A DNA stretch of 64,000 nucleotides from NCBI GenBank assembly GCA_002683405.1, contig NYTH01000020.1, positions 21,316 through 85,315 of the forward strand, in the 5' to 3' direction. The notes under the pieces are model-generated. The model was not told where the DNA came from. It was given only the letters and a program-made list of their open reading frames with translations, and did not search any database. How positions within the stretch are numbered: the stretch's first letter is position 1; each line of letters opens with the position of its first letter. Shown here one piece after another: positions 59,735 to 64,000 of this stretch. Source of the stretch: Salinisphaeraceae bacterium (lineage in GTDB: Bacteria; Pseudomonadota; Gammaproteobacteria; Nevskiales; Salinisphaeraceae). The position numbers and the translations under genes were made by a program.

Positions 59735-60676
59735 TCAGCCTTGGGCAGCGGCGGGCTCGGCCCCCTGCTGTTCCCGCCAGATCCGAAGTTCCTCGGCCTG
59801 AATAACGCCGACCCCCACGCCGCCGCGCTCCAATTCTACCCAAGTTACCGGCAGGTCCGGCCAGCGTTGCTCGAAAAGAAACGCCGAGAAGCCCACCTCG
59901 AACACCAGCAGACCATCCGGCTGGAGATGATCACCGGCCTGCTCGAGGATGCGCGCAACGATATCCATGCCGTCGTCGCCGCCAAAAAAGGCGACCTCGG
60001 GCTCATGCCGGTACTCGGGCGCCAGACCCGCCATTTCTTCCGAACCGATATAGGGCGGATTGGTGATAATCAAGTCGTATGGGGCCGCGTCCACGGCGTC
60101 GAACAGATCAGACTCGATCGCGCGAACGCGCAGCGGCAGGTCATGTCGCTCGATATTACGGCGCGCCACGGCGACGGCTGCGGGACTCAAATCGGTCAGA
60201 TCGACGGTGGCGTAGGGAAACCGGAGCGCGCAAAGAATACCGATGGCGCCGCAACCGGTGCACAGGTCCAGGATTCGCTCGGGGTCCAGATCGGAAATCC
60301 AGGGCTCAAAGCCCGACTCGATCAGTTCGGCCACGGGCGAGCGAGGCACCAGCACGTCCGGGCAGACCTCGAAATCCAGCCCGGCATAATGCGCCAGCCC
60401 GGTCAGATAGGCTGCCGGTTCCCGCTGCGTGATGCGGCGATCGAACAGATCGAGAATATCGCGTCCTTCGGCTCGGGTAATCCGGGCATCCAGATAGGTT
60501 TCCGGCAGGTCGAAATCCAGTTGCAGGGCGCGAAACGCCAGATGAGCCGCCTCGTCCAGTGCGTTGTCGCAACCATGCCCGAACGCCAGCCCGGCCCGCG
60601 CGAAACGGGAAGCACCCCAGCGGATGTAATCACGCAGGCTATGCAGTTGTCCGGTCAGGTCGTCGGTGTCGTACAT
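59735..60676 (-). CDS. prmB: Ribosomal protein L3 N5-glutamine methyltransferase
   Basis: 313-aa SAM enzyme. Motif I is ILDLCTGCGAIGILCAL, and the glutamine-binding motif NPPY is in DLIITNPPYIGSEEM. Sequence and neighbourhood (upstream of aroC) point to PrmB rather than PrmC/HemK. ATG 60676 with AGGAA about 11 bases upstream gives the expected length; the frame is open to 60727. Confidence 0.93.
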   Translation of the reverse strand: MYDTDDLTGQLHSLRDYIRWGASRFARAGLAFGHGCDNALDEAAHLAFRALQLDFDLPETYLDARITRAEGRDILDLFDRRITQREPAAYLTGLAHYAGLDFEVCPDVLVPRSPVAELIESGFEPWISDLDPERILDLCTGCGAIGILCALRFPYATVDLTDLSPAAVAVARRNIERHDLPLRVRAIESDLFDAVDAAPYDLIITNPPYIGSEEMAGLAPEYRHEPEVAFFGGDDGMDIVARILEQAGDHLQPDGLLVFEVGFSAFLFEQRWPDLPVTWVELERGGVGVGVIQAEELRIWREQQGAEPAAAQG

Positions 60677-60735
60677 GTGGTGCAATTTCCTGTCTGGAGA
60701 GGGAAAGCGCGCCACAATATGAGACAATTCCGGGC

Positions 60736-61383
60736 ATGTCCATCAGTAAATTGTCTCGCGGCACGGTGCTCGCCGCTGCCGTGCTTGTCGGCTGCGCCGC
60801 GGCCGGTTTTTTCGTGGCGCAGAGCTGGCTCGGCGGCGGTCAGCAGCCAGCAACCGGGGCCGATTATCAGGCGACGGTGCTGAACAATCCCCGGCCGCTG
60901 CCAGCGGTCGAACTCACCACGAAAACCGGCGACGCATGGACCCCGGACCGCGACGGTGAGTGGCAGCTTATGTTCTTCGGCTTCACCCACTGTCCCGATG
61001 TATGCCCGCTGACGCTCACCGTCATGAAGCAGCTGAAGCAGCGGCTCGCGGACGGTTCTTCCGGAATCAACCTGGACGTGGTGTTTGTCTCGGTCGACCC
61101 GGCACGCGATGACGCCGACACGATTCGGCAGTACGTGGAGTATTTCGACCCCCGTTTTCAGGGCCTGACCGGTGAGCTCGAGCAGATACGCCGCCTCACC
61201 GACGCGCTGTACCTGCCGTTTTCGCACACGCCCGATGACAGCGCGGTCGGCTATCGCGTGGATCACAGCGGCGCGCTCGTGCTGGTCAATCCACGAGGTA
61301 GCGCGGTGGCCTACATGACACCGCCCCATGACGTGGCCGGCCTGGCGACCCAGATCCGGCGCCTGGTGCGCCAGCGCAGCTGA
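60736..61383 (+). CDS. SCO1/SenC-family copper chaperone
   Basis: 215-aa membrane-anchored thioredoxin-fold protein. An N-terminal anchor (TVLAAAVLVGCAAAGFFVAQ) is followed by the periplasmic domain with the copper ligands CPDVCP (FFGFTHCPDVCPLTL) and a downstream His in YRVDHSGALVL. These proteins load the Cu-A site of cytochrome c oxidase or act in redox control. It is divergent from prmB and 2 bases from psd. Confidence 0.92.
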   Translation: MSISKLSRGTVLAAAVLVGCAAAGFFVAQSWLGGGQQPATGADYQATVLNNPRPLPAVELTTKTGDAWTPDRDGEWQLMFFGFTHCPDVCPLTLTVMKQLKQRLADGSSGINLDVVFVSVDPARDDADTIRQYVEYFDPRFQGLTGELEQIRRLTDALYLPFSHTPDDSAVGYRVDHSGALVLVNPRGSAVAYMTPPHDVAGLATQIRRLVRQRS

Positions 61384-61385
61384 CG

Positions 61386-62279
61386 ATGTCCGATTCGCTG
61401 CCGCGGCCGCTGTCACTCGGCGAGAAGCTCTTCGCCTGGCTGCAATACTGCCTGCCCACCATCGCCCTGTCGCGGCTCGTGGGCCGGCTCGCCGCGTCGC
61501 GGGTGCACTGGTGGAAAACCCTGCTGATCTTCGGCTTCACCCGCCTGTTCAAGCTCAACATGGATGAGGCCGCCGAGCCCGATCCGTTTGCCTACGAAAA
61601 CCTGAATGCACTGTTCACGCGGGCCCTGCGCCCGGGTGCGCGCAGCCTGCCGCCTGGCGCCGAGCAGCTGGTGTCGCCGGTGGATGGCGTCATGGGGCAG
61701 TTCGGCGAGATTCATCGCGGGGAGCTGTTTCAGGCCAAGGGTCAGGCCTATGCGGTGGAGGATCTGTTCCCGCGGCAGAAGAGCATGGCCGCCGCCTTTC
61801 TGGGTGGGCAGTTCGCAACCTTCTACCTCGCGCCGCATCACTATCATCGTATTCACATGCCGATTGACGGCGTGCTGCGCGAGACGCTCTATGTGCCCGG
61901 TCGCCTGTTCGGCGTCAATCCGACCAGCGTCCGCGCCATTCCGAGGCTCTTCACCCGCAACGAGCGGCTCACGGCGCTGTTTGATACCCAGGCCGGGCCG
62001 ATTGCACTGGTGCTGATCGGCGCCTTCAGCGTGGGCGGTATGGAGACGGTCTGGCTGCCCGGACAGCGCGCCGCCACGATGCGGCGCCACGAGAGCTTCG
62101 CGCCGACCGGCCAGGCCCGTATTTCCCTGGCCCGCGGCGAGGAAATGGGCCGCTTCAATCTGGGGTCCACGGTGGTCCTGCTTAGCGGCCCGGGCGCACT
62201 GCACTGGGAAAACGGCCTGGCCGCCGGGCAGAACCTGCGCATGGGCCGCAGCGTGGCGCGCATTTCCCGTTCGAGCTAA
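61386..62279 (+). CDS. psd: Phosphatidylserine decarboxylase proenzyme
   Basis: 297-aa proenzyme that makes phosphatidylethanolamine. VSPVDGVMG, the catalytic His region APHHYHRIHMP and the self-cleavage site LGST (RFNLGSTVVLL), whose Ser becomes the pyruvoyl group, are all present. The C-terminal alpha fragment is about 40 residues. It overlaps epmA by 4 bases at the convergent ends. Confidence 0.96.
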   Translation: MSDSLPRPLSLGEKLFAWLQYCLPTIALSRLVGRLAASRVHWWKTLLIFGFTRLFKLNMDEAAEPDPFAYENLNALFTRALRPGARSLPPGAEQLVSPVDGVMGQFGEIHRGELFQAKGQAYAVEDLFPRQKSMAAAFLGGQFATFYLAPHHYHRIHMPIDGVLRETLYVPGRLFGVNPTSVRAIPRLFTRNERLTALFDTQAGPIALVLIGAFSVGGMETVWLPGQRAATMRRHESFAPTGQARISLARGEEMGRFNLGSTVVLLSGPGALHWENGLAAGQNLRMGRSVARISRSS

Positions 62280-63226
62280 CCGCGACCCAGCGGCAGACCT
62301 GGCGCAATGCCGCGCCAGCCCGCCAGCAGTGCCAGTAGCCGGTCGACGCCGAGCGCCACGCCGGCGCAGGCGGGCAAGCCGGATTCCAGTGCATCCAGTA
62401 ATGCCTCATCCTCGGGCAGCCGGGTCAGCCCGAGCGCGGCGCGACGGTTGTTGTCCGACGCCATGCGGGCGCGGACGGCCGCAGCTCGCGTGGCTTCCTG
62501 ACCGCCATTGGCCAGTTCGACGCCCCGCCAGTAAAGCTCGAAGCGCTGGGCCAGACGCGGGTCATCCGGGTCCACCCGCGTCAGCGACGCCTGCGAGGCA
62601 GGAAATCCCGTGACGAACACGCCCGGCTCGTCCGTCAGTCGCGGCTGAATATGGGTCGAGAGAATCAGATCGCGCCAGAAGTCGATATCAGCGGCACCAT
62701 CCGCAGCATCCGAATCGGAATACAGGCCCTGCGCGATCGCGAACGAACGGAGTTCTGCCCGGCTGGCCGAGAAGATATCCAGACCGGCATGGCGCTGGAA
62801 CAATGCCCCGTAGCTGATGCGACGGGCCCGAAAGGGTGCCCCGGCTGCCGCGGCAATGAGCGCCTCGATCTCGGTCATCAGCGCGTCGGTGTCCCAGCCG
62901 CAGCGATACCATTCGAGCATGCAGAATTCGGGGGCGTGCCAGCGCCCTGCCTCATCGCTCCGGAACACGTGGCCCAGCTGGTAGACATCTCCACTGCCCG
63001 CGGCCAGCAGCTGCTTGAGACCGGATTCCGGCGAGGTAATCAGCCATTCACGGCGTCCGGTCGCAGCAGATTGAAGCTGCAGGCTGGCCAGATGAGGGTC
63101 GGTGGCTGGACCGCGGGTCAGCAGCGGCGTGTCTACCTCGAGCACCTGCCGCTCGGCAAAAAAGGCCCGGATGCAGGCCAGCAGGCGTGCGCGCCTGCGC
63201 AGGCGCGCGGCCAGCGGCTCGGGCAT
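62276..63226 (-). CDS. epmA: EF-P (R)-beta-lysine ligase
   Basis: 316-aa class II lysyl-tRNA-synthetase paralogue without anticodon-binding domain; attaches (R)-beta-lysine to the EF-P lysine. VLEVDTPLLTRGPATDPHL, FCMLEWYRC and GVALGVDRLLALLAG (motif 3) are seen. It starts 1 base past the efp stop, so enzyme and substrate are made together; epmB is probably just outside the window. Confidence 0.95.
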   Translation of the reverse strand: MPEPLAARLRRRARLLACIRAFFAERQVLEVDTPLLTRGPATDPHLASLQLQSAATGRREWLITSPESGLKQLLAAGSGDVYQLGHVFRSDEAGRWHAPEFCMLEWYRCGWDTDALMTEIEALIAAAAGAPFRARRISYGALFQRHAGLDIFSASRAELRSFAIAQGLYSDSDAADGAADIDFWRDLILSTHIQPRLTDEPGVFVTGFPASQASLTRVDPDDPRLAQRFELYWRGVELANGGQEATRAAAVRARMASDNNRRAALGLTRLPEDEALLDALESGLPACAGVALGVDRLLALLAGWRGIAPGLPLGRG

Positions 63227-63227
63227 G

Positions 63228-63797
63228 CTACTCGGAGGCGCGGGAGACGTATTCGCCCTTGCGCGTGTCGATCTTGAGCGTTTCGCCCTCTTCCACGAAA
63301 AGCGGCACCCGCACCACGGCGCCGGTTTCGAGCGTGGCCGGCTTGCTACCGCCGCCCGACGTGTCGCCCTTGAGACCCGGGTCGGTTTCGGTCACCTTCA
63401 GCGTCACGAAGTTCGGCGCATCCACCTGCAGCGGCGCACCGTTCCAGAGCGTCACCTGGCAGCTGTCTTCCGGCTTGAGCCACTTGCCGGCGTCCCCGAG
63501 CGCCGCGGCACTCGCCTGATGCTGCTCGAAGCTGTTGGGATCCATGAAGTGCCAGAACTCGCCGTCGCTGTAGAGATACTGAAGTTCCAGTTCGTGCACA
63601 TCGGCCAGCTCTACCGAATCGCCGGACTTGAAGGTTCGTTCGACCACGCGGCCAGTCTTCAGATTCCGAATTTTGACCCGGTTGAAGGCCTGGCCCTTGC
63701 CCGGCTTGACGAATTCGTTCTCCACAATGTTGAACGGATCGCCATCGAGAATGAGTTTGACACCGGCCTTGAACTGGTTCGTGCTGATCGTCGCCAT
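63228..63797 (-). CDS. efp: Translation elongation factor P
   Basis: 189-aa factor that rescues ribosomes stalled at polyproline. The modified lysine is K34 in [11 protein letters not shown], the sequence of EpmA-type EF-Ps (not the rhamnosylated Arg type). Domains II and III follow (residues ~65-189). ATG 63797 fits all known EF-Ps ([12 protein letters not shown]). Nine frame-open codons upstream are not conserved in the family. Confidence 0.97.
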   Translation of the reverse strand: MATISTNQFKAGVKLILDGDPFNIVENEFVKPGKGQAFNRVKIRNLKTGRVVERTFKSGDSVELADVHELELQYLYSDGEFWHFMDPNSFEQHQASAAALGDAGKWLKPEDSCQVTLWNGAPLQVDAPNFVTLKVTETDPGLKGDTSGGGSKPATLETGAVVRVPLFVEEGETLKIDTRKGEYVSRASE

Positions 63798-63911
63798 AGC
63801 GTAAGCGCCTGCCTCCTGTATACGTGAAACCCGGCGGCGGCCTGCTTGGCCGATACCGGACGCGAGCCTTAGTGTAGTGCGCCACACTGTCTGGCACTTA
63901 TACCGGCCCCC

Positions 63912-63988
63912 TTTTCCGCCATGCGGCGTTGCAGCTCCTCGCCATAGCTACGGCTATGACTCGTCGGCGCGCCTTGCCTGACGAAAAA
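63912..63988. repeat. Long imperfect palindrome upstream of efp
   Basis: The arms of about 36 bases meet at CATAGC-TACG-GCTATG (63943-63958). The outer ends are TTTTCCGCC on the left and GACGAAAAA on the right. It lies 115 bases upstream of efp in an otherwise featureless stretch running to the window end. It may be an extragenic repeat or a bidirectional structure for efp and the gene beyond. Confidence 0.5.
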
Positions 63989-64000
63989 TGGAACTCGGTC

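Overview
The window is a GC-rich (about 60-65 % by eye) chromosomal segment from a gammaproteobacterium. The evidence is EF-P next to its lysyl-ligase gene epmA, FimV, SCO/Psd/PrmB housekeeping genes, and the gene string leuC-leuD-leuB-asd-fimV-truA-trpF-trpB-trpA-accD-folC-dedD-cvpA-purF-metZ. That order, together with a MetH split over two genes, resembles Xanthomonadales/Nevskiales/Salinisphaerales more than Pseudomonas. The lineage is an inference; no rRNA lies in the window.

Bases 1-26760 are a catabolic island for phenol and related aromatics. A sigma-54 promoter (16621-16636), presumably driven by the DmpR-type sensor at 17624-19291, feeds the six-gene phenol hydroxylase operon dmpKLMNOP (16554 down to 11325). 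A second long minus-strand operon (11168 down to beyond base 1) carries a glutathione S-transferase, catechol 2,3-dioxygenase (dmpB), an SDR, a fused tautomerase, an epoxide hydrolase, a class III (DODA-type) dioxygenase, an unknown 110-aa protein, a DmpQ-like ferredoxin, a GlcG/HbpS protein and dmpC-dmpE-dmpH. It ends with frmA-fghA for glutathione-dependent formaldehyde oxidation. The last lower-pathway genes dmpF-dmpG sit apart at 20.5-22.5 kb with a Rieske oxygenase, opposite a BenM/CatM-type LysR gene; a second, VanA-like Rieske oxygenase follows. A 16-bp sequence (GGTATTTGACGGTATA and close variants) lies upstream of exactly three units: gst-dmpB..., dmpF-dmpG-Rieske 1, and Rieske 2. It always points the same way relative to the gene it precedes, and I propose it is the LysR operator. 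The island thus seems to have two control layers: DmpR/sigma-54 for ring hydroxylation, and LysR for Rieske oxygenation, ring cleavage and formaldehyde removal.

Bases 26770-35000 form a vitamin B12 locus. The split methionine synthase (metH C-terminal part and N-terminal homocysteine module) is read leftward. Rightward from a clear cobalamin riboswitch (30748-30930) run btuB, a BtuM-like inner-membrane cobalamin transporter, a cob(I)alamin adenosyltransferase and an exported metallo-beta-lactamase-fold protein.

Bases 35000-52850 are the conserved Met/purine/Trp/Leu/fatty-acid string, nearly all on the minus strand. Bases 52900-64000 hold a LysR gene divergent from leuC, a TPR protein, a FimV-like membrane protein, a GAF plus degenerate GGDEF protein, an MFS transporter, aroC, prmB, SCO1/SenC, psd, epmA and efp. 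I saw no insertion sequence, CRISPR array, tRNA or rRNA. Three inverted-repeat elements of 100-140 bp interrupt the normally compact phenol hydroxylase operon.
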